This document shows positions 35,880 to 46,095 of a DNA stretch of 64,000 nt, piece by piece. Both the position numbers and the translations under genes were made by a program. The number at the start of each line of letters is the position of its first letter. The first letter of the stretch is position 1. Below the pieces are notes generated by a model. It had not been told where the DNA came from. It saw only the letters and a list, made by a program, of their open reading frames with translations, and did not search any database. Source of the DNA: Hyaloperonospora brassicae. Lineage: Eukaryota > Oomycota > Peronosporomycetes > Peronosporales > Peronosporaceae. The stretch covers positions 496,001 to 560,000 of the forward strand of contig CANTFL010000144.1 of assembly GCA_947650285.1 (NCBI GenBank). The letters run 5' to 3'.

Positions 35880-36835
35880 CAACCTGTAAGATCTATAAGT
35901 ACTTAGTGATTTCTCAAAGTCTAAGCGACCGCTTTACCGCGTTCAAAAGACGCGTTGCAAATTTATTGAGACCGGCGGGAGAATTTGCGCCGAGTTAGTA
36001 AGACGATGTTTTTGTTCATATCTGGGATATATATAGAAAGATCGATGTGAAGGTTTACAGAACACACGTTCGTCAGGTTCTTACACTCATGAGCAAGCGT
36101 AAGTTGTACACGCAAACCTACTAGAGTGTACATTTGCGGCTAGCAAAATATCACTTCTTGGGCGCATCATGAAAACACACATCGTATGCCCTCACCTGGA
36201 AAAGGTTAAGGCCATCACCGACTAGCCTGTGCCAGTCGATGCCATTAAGCTAAGGTATCACATTGACCTAGAGGCGTACTTGCATAAATACTCATGCAAC
36301 TACGCCGAGATGATGGTTCATCTTTCTTATTCACTCAGAATACATTTGAATAGGTCGTGGGACGCTGACTGTCAGCTTTGTTTTGTAAATATCATCAAAT
36401 AGAGCTTGATGCAATTGCCCATACCTGCGATGCATATCAGGACAGACCACATTAGGCGGTTTGTGCCTTCAGCGACGTATCAATCGGCTGTTCGTTTATG
36501 CAATCCAAATACAGTCGGCGCAGAGCGCGTCGTATGCTATCAGTCACTTCATCTGCAAACAGATGAACTCAAATCACCCCTTTATGACAAGGAAGGGGTT
36601 GTCATGTAATATGCAATGGATAAATATCATTTCAAATCCCGTGGGAGATAGACCGTTCATTATGTAAACGGCCCATGCTTTACTACGCACGCCGTAAACA
36701 GTACTTACCTCTTTAAGAGTGGCGAGGTAAACGTCCTTTCGCGAAAGGTACATTCTCAATGGAATACAAGACAGCACGACTCAATGTTGCGGCTGATGCG
36801 CTTTCGCACCGAATTAATTCTGACCCCGCTGCGCA
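35880..36835 (+). pseudogene. Ty3/gypsy reverse transcriptase and RNase H remnant
   Basis: Plus-strand fragments follow the oomycete gypsy order. VFVHIWDIYRK near 36008 replaces the 'V-Y-DD' catalytic segment and has lost one Asp. VRQVLTLMSKRKLYTQTY follows, then KYHFLG. LEKVKAITD and LEAYLHKYSCNYAEM (36200-36310) belong to the connection region. The RNase H part comes next: GAERVVCYQS near 36511, LYDKEGVVM near 36580, GDRPFIM near 36645, and NVAADALSHR at 36783-36812, which closes the domain. At least five frame changes and several stops make it inactive. The enzyme would copy element RNA and degrade the RNA strand. Confidence 0.85.
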
Positions 36836-36929
36836 TTTCAAATGTGCAGAACAACTCTTGTTGCAGCACTTGTCGCTAGTGTTTTTCCGTATACACTGCT
36901 TGAAGACGTGATAAACGCCTACGCAGGTA

Positions 36930-37140
36930 ATAAAGATGTCCTGCGTTTAATGAATCACATCGTGGTTTCATCTAGAAAATCATATCGAGATTTACCGGTA
37001 TTGTACCGTATGGCATAAAAATGGCACACAATACGCAACGGGTTGCTGCATTATACAGCCATTGCCAGCGACAAACCTATTGTAGTAGTTCCTACCCATA
37101 ACGATTTGCGCTTGCGCATCACGCATGATTTTTTGGTGGA
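36930..37140 (+). pseudogene. Ty3/gypsy integrase N-terminal zinc domain, first half
   Basis: The strand reads SSRKSYRDLPVLYRM and then VVVPTHNDLRLRITHDF (37083-37135), the conserved approach to the HHCC zinc domain of gypsy integrase. Similarity stops at about 37140 and resumes at about 38328 with the Cys pair. The domain is therefore split by an insertion of about 1.2 kb. Confidence 0.75.
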
Positions 37141-38327
37141 GTGGGTTCTCAAAACCTGGGTGACGAGACTACAAATTACTCACAGTGCCGAACTACCGAC
37201 TAGCGGAGGGGACCCCTAACGCCATATATGGACCTGAACTCAACGCATGTATCAGTGGGCTGGCGGGTTGCATCTTTTTGTAGGCTTGGGTGATGATATA
37301 GATGTTGTTGGTCTCAAGGGAGTTAAACCCGGGAGTCACAGGTGAGTGTTCTTCACTCAAGACCCCATAGGTGACGACATGATCAACTTGGTCGAGCGTG
37401 GACGTATAGCCGAAATCTTAAGGAATCTTAACGCTCTTAGCCTTTTCCTTGTTGTCTCAGGGGTATGAACTACCTGCATTTGCTTTGGCTACCTAACTAC
37501 GACGTTGGGAAACCGCTTCCAATAGCGTATCTTTGGAGGGATAGCTATACGATAAAAACACATAGGTAATATTATATAAGGTTAAACTTAAACTATTTCT
37601 TGCCTCGCAGCTGTATTCAACGGGGCCACAAATTATGCCCCTCCTCGGAACAGGCGGACATAGCCACCAAGTTTCTTTAGCACGACGAGGCCGTGCCACG
37701 TTGATCTCAAAAAAAGTTTTTTAATTTAAGTTTTATACACAACCTCCTGTACGATATCCCTATCTGATGCCTTGACTCTTTGTCTGACTGATCAAGATTA
37801 GCCAGAACTGGAGGAACCGGGTCCATTAAAGAGGGGCCGGGTTTCTACCGATGACTGACCGAGTCCACAAATAAGACACCGAGGTCTACCCTCGAGGGGC
37901 TGCCGTCTACGGATGTGGGCTAAAATTGACCAATATAATACCGTGTCCATCAATGAGGGACAGAGTTCTTCCCCGAAAGACCGCGTTCTACAGATGAGGG
38001 ACCACTGTCGACTAACGAATGACCGTATTTTCCAATGGAATACAAAGGTCTACACTTTAGGACCGGACCTTACGATGAGGGACCGTGGTCTTCTCTAATT
38101 TTTAGCATTATATAGATACCCTGACCTGTACTCCCGTGATTGATTCTGAAAATTCTTTTCCTTCAAAGGCCTAGTTGCCTTCGTGACCCCTTTGCTCTTG
38201 GCATCGTTTCCTTAATGGGTGACACCTTGTCCCTTTGATGCGCTAAAGATCTGGCCTGTCGTTTTCAATAGGCACTGGACCACAGTGTCAGGTTGACCCA
38301 ACACTTGGGCACCGTGGTAGACAAATT
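37141..38327. other. Insertion splitting the integrase zinc domain
   Basis: About 1.19 kb that interrupts integrase between its His and Cys zinc ligands. It contains the degenerate minisatellite at 37800-38096. No transposase, LTR ends or terminal repeats were recognised. Frames in it are short and unfamiliar. Confidence 0.6.
37800..38096 (+). repeat. Degenerate minisatellite of about 21 bp units
   Basis: Around 13 imperfect units resembling GTCTACAGATGAGGGACCG run in tandem, with units of 19-24 bp and considerable drift. In one frame the unit could encode a Ser-Thr-Asp-Glu-Gly-Pro-type heptad, but stops interrupt every frame. It lies entirely within the insertion that splits integrase. Confidence 0.68.
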
Positions 38328-39275
38328 AATATTCCTACGGTCCATCATGACTTTACTTACCTCTCCGGTATCAATTGGTGCGCTCAAACGTACGTTCTTG
38401 CACTGTGTGTTATCGGGTCAATTTAAGTCTTTTGTCCCGTGCACCTTTGCACAATCTGCCTAAGCAGTCAGAGAGCTGGCAGTCCGATTCAATGGACTTC
38501 AACTTCGATTTTCGCGAAAATGATCACAAAAATGACGATTCCCTTGTGTTAGTGTACCGGTTCAGCGGGATATTTCATCGTACTGCTGTCCCCGAGTTGA
38601 TCACGGTCCAGGCCGGTTCCCATGGCTTCAGTGACACGGTAATTTGACTCCGCGTGTTACCCCAAGTACCCGTCTCCGACCGTGAATTTTGGCTCACGGA
38701 GCACTTCCGGTAATCAGAGTTTCGATCTCTCGTAACACGTTCGTAGATGTCTACATCTGGTCGTATCGACACAGATGGTCATCCAAAACGAGCCAATCGT
38801 AACATGCAAAACGACTTCGAGAATACGTCCACATGTTTTCGAGTCGTAGTGACTTTTATGTTGATGGTCTAGGTTGACATCGCAACTTGGTGTATTTGTT
38901 CACACACGTTCAACTTTCTTTGTTTATGGATTACGCTATCCATGCAATTGCTCCCTTACAGAATGTGACTCTAGACAGTGGGGGGGAAGAACTCGCTCGA
39001 GTATTAACAATTATGTCCCTTGCTCGTCACGTGTCGACGCTAACGTCGTCGCGTACGATGCTGATGTCTAATTAATCGACCGAGGAGAAGGAGACGCTAC
39101 TATTGACTCACATGATGATGATGATGCTGTTGTGAAAAAGCTATCACAAGATTCTTGTGACCTCGACTCTCTACAAGGGCCTAGACGACCGACTATCGAA
39201 GGGAGAACTTCGTTTCCGTTCTTGTTTCCTTCCTCATATTGTGTACCTTCAAGCAGGACGGGTTGCAACTTTTCC
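38328..39275 (+). pseudogene. Ty3/gypsy integrase Cys pair, catalytic core and linker
   Basis: From YQLVRSNVRSCTVCYRV (Cys ligands at 38399 and 38408) the frame runs through APLHNLPKQSESWQSDSMDF, where the Asp at 38495 is the first catalytic residue of the DDE triad. ENDHKNDDSLVLVYRFS continues the core. The second catalytic block is degenerate, and the third (TDGHPKRANR in place of 'TDGQTERANR', near 38770-38800) has Glu changed to Lys. A remnant of 'TPFYVNGL' (SDFYVDGLG) lies near 38850. From 39055 an acidic linker (HDDDDAVVKKLSQDSCDLDS) runs toward the C-terminal domain. It cannot be functional because catalytic residues are lost and frames shift. Confidence 0.82.
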
Positions 39276-39789
39276 AAAAGGTACTAGCGTCGAGGAAAAG
39301 TTTGAACGAGTTTAGGATGGGGCAGTGAACGTGTGGGAACCTTCACACGAAGCCGAATAGACTTGTAGGGTACTCTGAGTTACTCGATCTTCGAGATCAC
39401 TTTGTCCAATATGTAGATCCTTGATCCGCCAGACCATCTTACCAATTGTGGTGTCTTATGATCCATTATCTTGTTTTTTCATGTGTTGCTGCTTCCGATA
39501 GCAGTTGCGGGGCTGTCTTTAGAGCTCTTGATCCCTGGTCGAGCAATTCAGCAATATAACTTAATTAAAGTATGTGGCTTTCTTGCGGTCGGGTGGCTAG
39601 TATTACAACCCAAAGGAGAAAACGACACGTGTAATTGAAAAGCAAATAAAACTCTCTATATTATGTTTATCCAATCAAACAATAACCACTCCTATGCATA
39701 AAGAACGTTTTAGATCTGGTGACGTCCCCTTGCACGACATGACCCACTTCATGTACTCTTTTACTGGCAAGTTACCAATAAAGTGGCGT
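39276..39789. other. Decayed integrase tail, unresolved
   Basis: No convincing frame. By position this should be the integrase C-terminal domain of the long element. Confidence 0.35.
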
Positions 39790-39960
39790 GGAACACACAT
39801 ATCTGATCGTATTCGAGCACCTGACCGTGATCACGTTCCTGATAGCGATGTCGTGGTTTGGTACATTCCTACCTGATCTCGACCGCGCGATGTAATATAT
39901 ACCTACCTGACCGTGATCGCGTACCCAATTGTGATCACGATCGCTTCTGTAAATGCGAAT
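39790..39960 (-). mobile_element. LTR-like repeat family D, fragment (inverted)
   Basis: ACCTGACCGTGATCACG followed by repeated GATCGCG and GATCACGATCG motifs is the reverse complement of the GATC-rich array at 8.1-8.4 kb. It is a short nested fragment within the long gypsy element. Confidence 0.55.
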
Positions 39961-41839
39961 GCGTAGAAAATTCCTCGTCCTGAACCTGCATCGTTCTTCC
40001 ACCTGAGAACGAAAGTCGATATTCGTCTTCTATCTTCGCCCTTTGAAATGACTTATGAGACAATGTGCGGCCGTTTCCACTAATCTTACGCTGGATCAGA
40101 TTTAGACTGAGCACAATCGGCCCTTATGTCCTGATATCGTTCAAACACATTACCACAGTGCCAGTATTTGCAGCATTATCAATGCCGGTATAGTCGAGGA
40201 TGAAGGCACCCTCTCTGAAGAAGAGAAACAAATCCTTGCAGTGCGTACTTAGATCACTGATCCAGACACAATAGAGTCAGCAGAGATATTTGTACTGACC
40301 TGGGTATCAGTGGTCCACTTCGTGCACAAATTCATCGCTATCGCGGAGGACTTATAAAAAACTGAACACTGATAAGTATGGAAGAGCAAACCATCTTTTA
40401 ATTGATTTTATTGACCTAGTGCTAATATCTACGCTAAATCTACCTTGATATGCAGCCACTAATGTCGACAGTAGTAAAGCACTACGAAATAGTTTGGTCC
40501 GTTTCATGTACTGCATTTGCTAGGCAATGCGTAACCGATCGAACTGTATCGTAGGACGCGAACACTGCTTACTTCATATTTCGAGTTTCTGTTCCCGTAA
40601 TATCAGTACGCGGCCAATTTCGAAAATGGAAACATCCACCACGTTAAAGACTCCCCAACATATTCTTGTGGTTACGAACCAAACTTTCACGATTTTCCTT
40701 CAATTAGTGCTCTTGAGACGAGCTGATGCGATCTGGTTTTGCAAAAGACGAAGTTATCGTCCGTTCTCCAGTTAAGCGTACGCAAGATGCGCTAGTTTCG
40801 TCCGCCCGATCGGCACGATGGCGTTCTCTTGTCGCCGCTTAATCACGGCAACGCTTGGCCTTATGTCCGACATTTTGCAACTCGCAAAGGACTTCTCTCA
40901 ATGGGTTTATCTTCTCCTGCATTGACGACAACTATGTCAAATCTGGTCTTTTTGCCATTACCACAGCCTTTCTTGGAGAACTCGTACCGTGGTCAATGCA
41001 TTACGTGGATCGGTTCAAGATCCACCGTGGCTAGAAGGGAAATTTAAAGAAAGCACCCCGTTTGCTGCTGGGGGGACCCATTCTCGCATGACATCTGGGA
41101 GCATCGTGCTCAGCTGATTAAAACGTTGTGGGCGTGATCGAGCAGTACGACCGGGAAAATCTCATGAGTCAGAAGGTAGGTTGAATAACACGCGCGGCAT
41201 ATGCTTATAGACGGATCGAAAATCAGGAGCCACGCCGCTTACCGACGCAAAGATGTAAAATCTGCCTTAGAATGAACTAAGGGAATTCACTTACTATTAG
41301 TCACGTTGCGAGTTGCCTCGAAATCGTACATGGTTCACCCCACGTAAGGCGAGGAATAACTGCCTCACGAGACAGACGATGCAAGGTTGAACGTGGATCG
41401 GTTCGAAGTTCCTCTCTCAACCCTGATGTGTGCCGTCTCAAGTTTTTGAAACCAAGATCACGAATAAAGTCCTGAACATTGCAGTATCACGCGTCTATAG
41501 CCGGTAACAGCGAGGTAATATCGCGCTTTTGGCTACCGCTGTACTACGGGTGCTTAGAAAAGGCATTGAAAAAACTTTCTATCAGCGCGAAAATTGCTCG
41601 CGCTGAAGTCAAGGCCGCGGAGACTTATGGCATTGAATGAAGGTACTTGATAGTGTTCGCTTGTATCACCGGACAAGATGTCTATAGACCGTTCTGGCAG
41701 AAATCACAATTATTGTCGTGGGATTGATATATAACAAGAGCCTCCTACGCGGTACCTACAGAGGGTGCAGTACCACTAACTTCAGATTCACGGTGGCGCG
41801 AGCCACCGTCGTATTCACTCGACTTCGAGGGCGCCTAAG
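39961..41839. other. Unresolved 3' region of long gypsy element
   Basis: Short plus-strand stretches look protein-like. At about 40196-40350 VEDEGTLSEEEKQILAVR runs on, after one stop, to ITDPDTIESAEIFVLTWV. Near 41560-41640 KLSISAKIARAEVKAAETYG resembles a post-chromodomain tail. I cannot assign either to a domain. ORFs of 72-82 codons at 40527 and 40829 are unrecognised. Confidence 0.35.
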
Positions 41840-42291
41840 CGGTCGGTTATGATGAGTACTTACCTCATTATCAGATCCAATCCTACTATAGTGCAATTCA
41901 TGTTTCATCTTGTTGGATTGATCCTATAAACACCCGTAGCGGCAATAGCCGCCACATGAGATTCCGGCGGCGTAGCTACCTTTGAGTAGTACGAGCCACC
42001 ATACGGCTCACCAGAGTAGATAGGATCCACGTCGGAGCCATCAGTTGTATGCCGCGCGATGCACGTGCTCCTACAGAAAATTTGCTGCAGGTAAAGACTA
42101 AGCAGCGGACGATGATTCGTCAACCTCGTTCGCGCGAGCAGTTGACTGCTTGGCAGCTTTCGCTGTGCGCCGCACTGGTTTGTATGCCATGCGATGAGAG
42201 GTCAGCAATTCTTGGATTTGACCCAACAGGTGCTGTCTTTCTCACCGTGTTTCAACAAAGGCACACTCAATCGAGACAGTCACTCGTGTGA
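41840..42291 (-). pseudogene. Antisense coding-like fragment next to 3' LTR
   Basis: On the minus strand one frame gives IQELLTSHRMAYKPVRRTAK running on to TARANEVDESSSAA (about 42224-42094). Another gives DGSDVDPIYSGEPYGGSYYS and continues into an Ala-rich stretch (about 42038-41950). The composition resembles gag N-terminal regions. It lies directly before the 3' LTR and opposite to pol, the same relative position and orientation as the 324-residue antisense ORF at 819-1793. The overlapping plus frame (42049-42291, 80 codons) looks less protein-like. Function unknown. Confidence 0.33.
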
Positions 42292-42302
42292 CTATCGGTT
42301 AA

Positions 42303-42312
42303 GGGGGGGTAA
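42303..42312 (+). other. Polypurine tract of long gypsy element
   Basis: GGGGGGGTAA directly precedes the TGTAACGGGG start of the LTR and matches the plus-strand direction of RT, RNase H and integrase upstream. Confidence 0.6.
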
Positions 42313-42748
42313 TGTAACGGGGTGAGCCTGTTGCATACTAGCATCATTTGTAACACTATGATAGTGTATAAATTTAGTCTTATATGCTCACTACATTATC
42401 ACTGAGTTGTGTGATATTTTGCAGTGACCCAAGGGTCTGCCTATTGATTAACATACCATTATATCAACCCATTAATCTCTGCCAGACGCGCGCAATGGGT
42501 GGCGAGTCGACGTCGCCATACATGGTGTAATATTAATATAGTTAATCCAGGACTAACGAGACAAGACACATTTTAAAAATAATTATATATACACATTTTT
42601 CTTTTCCACCTCTAAGCGAAGTCGCTTGGTCTCAAGTCTTCTTCTAGCGTACTATGTGCGTTACTTAACATGGCACAGGGTTAAACGGTTGTCAGTGAGA
42701 GATTGCTACGCACTGAAGTCAGTGGGTTCTTACATGTGCCCCGTTACA
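42313..42748 (+). mobile_element. LTR family C, copy 2 (3' LTR of long element)
   Basis: 436 bp from TGTAACGGGG to CCCCGTTACA, with perfect 10 bp inverted ends. It pairs with the LTR at 31960-32398. Together they bound a 10.8 kb element. The sequence inside both ends (GGTGAGCC near the start, GTGCCCCGTTACA at the end) is shared with LTR family A, so A and C belong to one superfamily. It contains the hairpin AAGCGA/TCGCTT at 42614-42627. Flanks CTCCC and CCACC do not give a clear target duplication. Confidence 0.82.
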
Positions 42749-43591
42749 CCACCCTCTTAGGAATGAGTCCAATCACGCGCCACCGACTGGGACTAAGATG
42801 GGTTGTGCATCCGATATACGGAGTGAAACAAGTGTGCAGAAAGGTACATTACCATCTTTTGTGAGTTACGGATCGCAGGTATATGGGTAGTAGGGATCGT
42901 AAGTGATTTTTTCTGGGTAGAATGAACCTACGTAGTTATGGTGAAGATGAAGTCACAGAATATTACCTCCGTTGATTGACAGTGTATTCGTGTATTTGCT
43001 CTATACTTTTGATCCTTACACGGGTTCAAGTAGATATAAATATATCGTCAAACTGAGCGAAAATTATCGAATTTGTCATTTTTATTGAAAGTAACACAGA
43101 CGTAGGGCAAGCAGACTTTATATGTGACTGATGAGGTAGATGACGTTTGCGGGATCTCGTGTGGGCGAAAGGCAAGGAGAAGTAAACATTTTGTACGGAA
43201 CAATCGAGAAATTGCAAAGTAAGGATTTGAGTGTATTAAACTTTATGAATTGTGAATGTAAAATACGACCAACAATTATGGCCCATTCCATGCAAATCTA
43301 ATGCTTTCTGTGGGTGGTCTGATTCAAATGTGTAAAAAGGATTGATAGGAGCAGTAGACCCTTTGCGATAAACTCTTTAAAATGATAGCATGCGTTACAA
43401 TTATGTTCCTGTAGCTGGGCCCTGAAAGGAAGTATTAGCTACACCGGATATAATCTGTTTTCGAAACTAGATGCGCAAGCTTGATTGCACAACAAAGTAG
43501 TGAATAAGGTAAACTGTGAGGGAAGCGCCAGGTGCTCAAAGTGCATTCAAAGTGAGTGTAGTTTTAGGGTGGATGTTCCACTAACGTCCAG
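42749..43591. other. Intergenic region downstream of GH3 gene
   Basis: About 840 bp with no recognised gene. The right end is the 3' flank of the GH3 gene, which reads toward it. I could not pick out a convincing polyadenylation signal. Confidence 0.5.
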
Positions 43592-46003
43592 CTATACCTG
43601 CAACTCTCCAGAATTGACGGCCGCCACTTCATCGCTGGTAGTGATGGGCGCTCCATCAACAATGGCCTGAACGGGTGTTGCTGCGGCTGCTCCGCTCGTG
43701 TCAATGCTGAACTGGGCACACAACGGATGTGTGATGTTGTTGTACACGTCGCACCACGTGTCGGGCTTGATGGCCACGACATAGTCGCTGTCCTCGAACA
43801 CGCGCTTCAAGCCTTTACCGATCTGCGGGTCATACACGCTCACGTCGTCCGTGGTCAGCGTGAACGAGACGTCCATCGACTCGCCAGCCTGCAGCTCAAT
43901 CTTCTTGAACTTCTTCAGGAGCTTCATCTCCGGCACCGAGATCGAGCGGAACGGCTGGATCACGAACAACATCACCGTCTCATTGCCGGCACGATTACCC
44001 GTGTTCGCAACGGTCACCTTCGCAGTGACAGTTGCGGACGCACTCGTCAGGCGCGTCGTGTCCAGGCTCAGACCCGAGTAATTGAACTGCGTGTAGCTGA
44101 GACCCGCGCCGAACTCAAATTCCATCCGGCAGTTGTCGCTCGCACAGCGAGTGGTGACGAGGTGGTTGTACGGAATGGCAACGTTCGCCGGGTCCTTCGG
44201 GTACGTGATCGGCATGCGGCCGCTCGGGTTCACCTCCCCGTAGATAATCTCAGCCATTGCCTGGCCACCGAGCTCACAGGCCAGCATGCCGTTGATAACT
44301 GCCATCGAGTTGGCAGGGATCGACCCAAGAAGACGAGGGCGGCCCCCAAACAACACGACAATCACTGTGGTGTTGGTCGCACGAAGAGCCTCGATGTACC
44401 TCACCTGGCCTGCGGGCAGCTCCAAGTTATCAATGTCGCCTGGCTTTTCAGTGTAAGACCCCTCCCCAATGACAGCAACCGTGTACTGGTGCTCGCTAGC
44501 ATGCTTCACAGCTGTCGCCAAGTCCGCGTCCGAAATACTGCCGTTGACTTGCAGCCCATTGAAGTACGTGAACGAGCTGTTGCCAACCAAGCCTTCAAAG
44601 CCCTGGCGAACGCTGACGCCGTGGGGAAACATCATATTGCCCGAGTACCCTTGCCACGACTTGCTCCATCCGCCGCATTGGTTACCGACGTCGTCGGCAG
44701 AGTGGCCCGTGAGAAAGACAGACGCTGTCTTGGGCAGCGGCAGCACGTTGTCAGCATTCTTCAGAAGCACGATGGATTCGCGAGCCATGGTCAGAGCAAT
44801 GTGCACATCGTCGTCGTTGCCCACCATCGAGACGTGCTGCTCCCCAGGAACCGGATTCTCGTACAACCCCAGCTTCAATTTTGTCTTGACGATGCGCTTC
44901 ACCGATGCTCGCAGACGGGCTTCTTGTTCCGGGTGCTTCTCCAGCATCTTCTGTGCATGGCCAATGAAGTCCGCGTCGTTCGGCACCATGCTCATGTCGA
45001 TCGACGTATGCATCAGTGACAAGGCCACGGCGTCCTCGTACGTCTTAACAACGCGATGCCAGTCCCTGAGATTGTTGATCTCGGCATAGTCCGTAACGAG
45101 TAGACCGTCAAACCCGAGGTCCGATCGAAGCAGATCGTTCAGAATGCGAGAGCTTGCAACGACGGGCTGACCATTGATCGACGTGTACGCCTCCATCGCC
45201 GTCATCACACCGGCATCTACGGCTGCTTTGAACGGCGGCAGGTAGTAGTTGAGAAGGTCGTAGTCGGAGATGATGGTGTTGTCACGGTCGTGGCCCTTGT
45301 CGGTCTTGGAGTAGCCGATAAAGTGCTTCATGCAGGCCGCCGTCTGGTTGTAGCTCTGCAGACCGCGAACAATTGCGTCAGCCATCACGGAGGTCATGTA
45401 GGGGTCTTCGCTGAACGTCTCGAACGTGCGCGCCCACAACGGGTTGTACGAGATCTCCATGATCGGTGCAAAGATCCACGGGATCCCAGCAGCTTCCGTG
45501 TCGCGAGCAGTGATTCGTCCTGCTTGGTACACCAGGTCAGGGTTGAAGCTCGCGCCCATGTTGATCTGCTGCGGGAACATGACGGCTCCGTCGACGTAGT
45601 TGGCCCCGTGCACCGAGTCAATGCCGTAAATCATGGGGTGCCCCCCGTTCTCTTCCATGGTGATCTCCTGGATGCGCTCGACAACGCTCCGGAACTCGGT
45701 CGCCGTCCAGCCGTACTTGTTGCCCCCTCGGTTCCCCGAGAAGAACGAGTTGAGGTACGAGCCCACTTGCTGCTTGGCGTAAACACGGACGGCGGTCTCG
45801 TTCAGTGTGCCCGTGCTGACGTCCATGACGTCGTTGATGTCGATCTGGGTCATCTGTCCGAGCAATTGCATCGTCGTGAACTTGTCGACGATCGCTTGGG
45901 CTCTCTCGTCGTAGACATCGTCAGCGGTATCGGCTGCACCGGCGAGACTGGAGTGCGCCGCCGCCGCAGCTAAGCTGCAAGCAGCGATCCAGCTTGTCCA
46001 CAT
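43592..46003 (-). CDS. Secreted GH3 beta-glucosidase / exo-beta-glucanase
   Basis: Intronless, 803 aa, no frame defects, and about the usual length for the family. It hydrolyses terminal non-reducing beta-D-glucosyl residues with retention, most likely on cell-wall beta-glucans or cello-oligosaccharides. Residues 1-23 form a signal peptide (hydrophobic Ala-rich core, SLAGA before the cut), so it should be secreted. The GH3 N-terminal barrel spans about 34-380, with GIDSVHG (127-133), MKHFIGY (225-231) and the nucleophile Asp305 in LLVTDYAE. The C-terminal alpha/beta sandwich (about 405-635) has GEGSYTEKPGD, where Glu519 matches the acid/base of plant exoglucanase ExoI. A fibronectin-III-like domain follows (about 675-745), then an Ala/Ser/Thr-rich tail. 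About eight N-glycosylation sequons are present. Met at 46003 is chosen because it precedes the signal peptide directly. The gene is GC-rich compared with the decayed repeats around it. Long frames on the opposite strand are shadows of its codon bias. Confidence 0.97.
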   Translation of the reverse strand: MWTSWIAACSLAAAAAHSSLAGAADTADDVYDERAQAIVDKFTTMQLLGQMTQIDINDVMDVSTGTLNETAVRVYAKQQVGSYLNSFFSGNRGGNKYGWTATEFRSVVERIQEITMEENGGHPMIYGIDSVHGANYVDGAVMFPQQINMGASFNPDLVYQAGRITARDTEAAGIPWIFAPIMEISYNPLWARTFETFSEDPYMTSVMADAIVRGLQSYNQTAACMKHFIGYSKTDKGHDRDNTIISDYDLLNYYLPPFKAAVDAGVMTAMEAYTSINGQPVVASSRILNDLLRSDLGFDGLLVTDYAEINNLRDWHRVVKTYEDAVALSLMHTSIDMSMVPNDADFIGHAQKMLEKHPEQEARLRASVKRIVKTKLKLGLYENPVPGEQHVSMVGNDDDVHIALTMARESIVLLKNADNVLPLPKTASVFLTGHSADDVGNQCGGWSKSWQGYSGNMMFPHGVSVRQGFEGLVGNSSFTYFNGLQVNGSISDADLATAVKHASEHQYTVAVIGEGSYTEKPGDIDNLELPAGQVRYIEALRATNTTVIVVLFGGRPRLLGSIPANSMAVINGMLACELGGQAMAEIIYGEVNPSGRMPITYPKDPANVAIPYNHLVTTRCASDNCRMEFEFGAGLSYTQFNYSGLSLDTTRLTSASATVTAKVTVANTGNRAGNETVMLFVIQPFRSISVPEMKLLKKFKKIELQAGESMDVSFTLTTDDVSVYDPQIGKGLKRVFEDSDYVVAIKPDTWCDVYNNITHPLCAQFSIDTSGAAAATPVQAIVDGAPITTSDEVAAVNSGELQV

Positions 46004-46078
46004 TGGAAGGAGCGAGAGAGAGGCCGCGGTGCTTGGGATCGAGTGTACTTGGTAGCTCGGGACTTCGCTGGCAGGCAG

Positions 46079-46095
46079 AAGGTTTGGAACTGAAG
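46079..46095 (-). promoter_or_regulatory. Oomycete-type initiator (Inr) for GH3
   Basis: On the minus strand CTTCAGTTCCAAACCTT resembles the oomycete core promoter, which has a TCA-centred initiator followed by a pyrimidine-rich flanking element. Transcription would begin near 46091, giving a 5' UTR of about 88 nt. No TATA box is seen upstream. The assignment is a consensus match only. Confidence 0.5.

Noticed and set aside
37800..38096. 21 bp tandem units considered as a CRISPR array or a repeat protein
   Set aside because: Units are directly adjacent with no spacers and vary in length, and every frame has stops.
43727..45019. 430-codon open frame on the plus strand opposite the GH3 gene
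   Set aside because: It lies wholly within the GH3 coding region. Its Arg/His/Val-rich composition is what the complement of GC-rich codons gives, and it has no domain. The same applies to 44469-45089 and 45290-45973.
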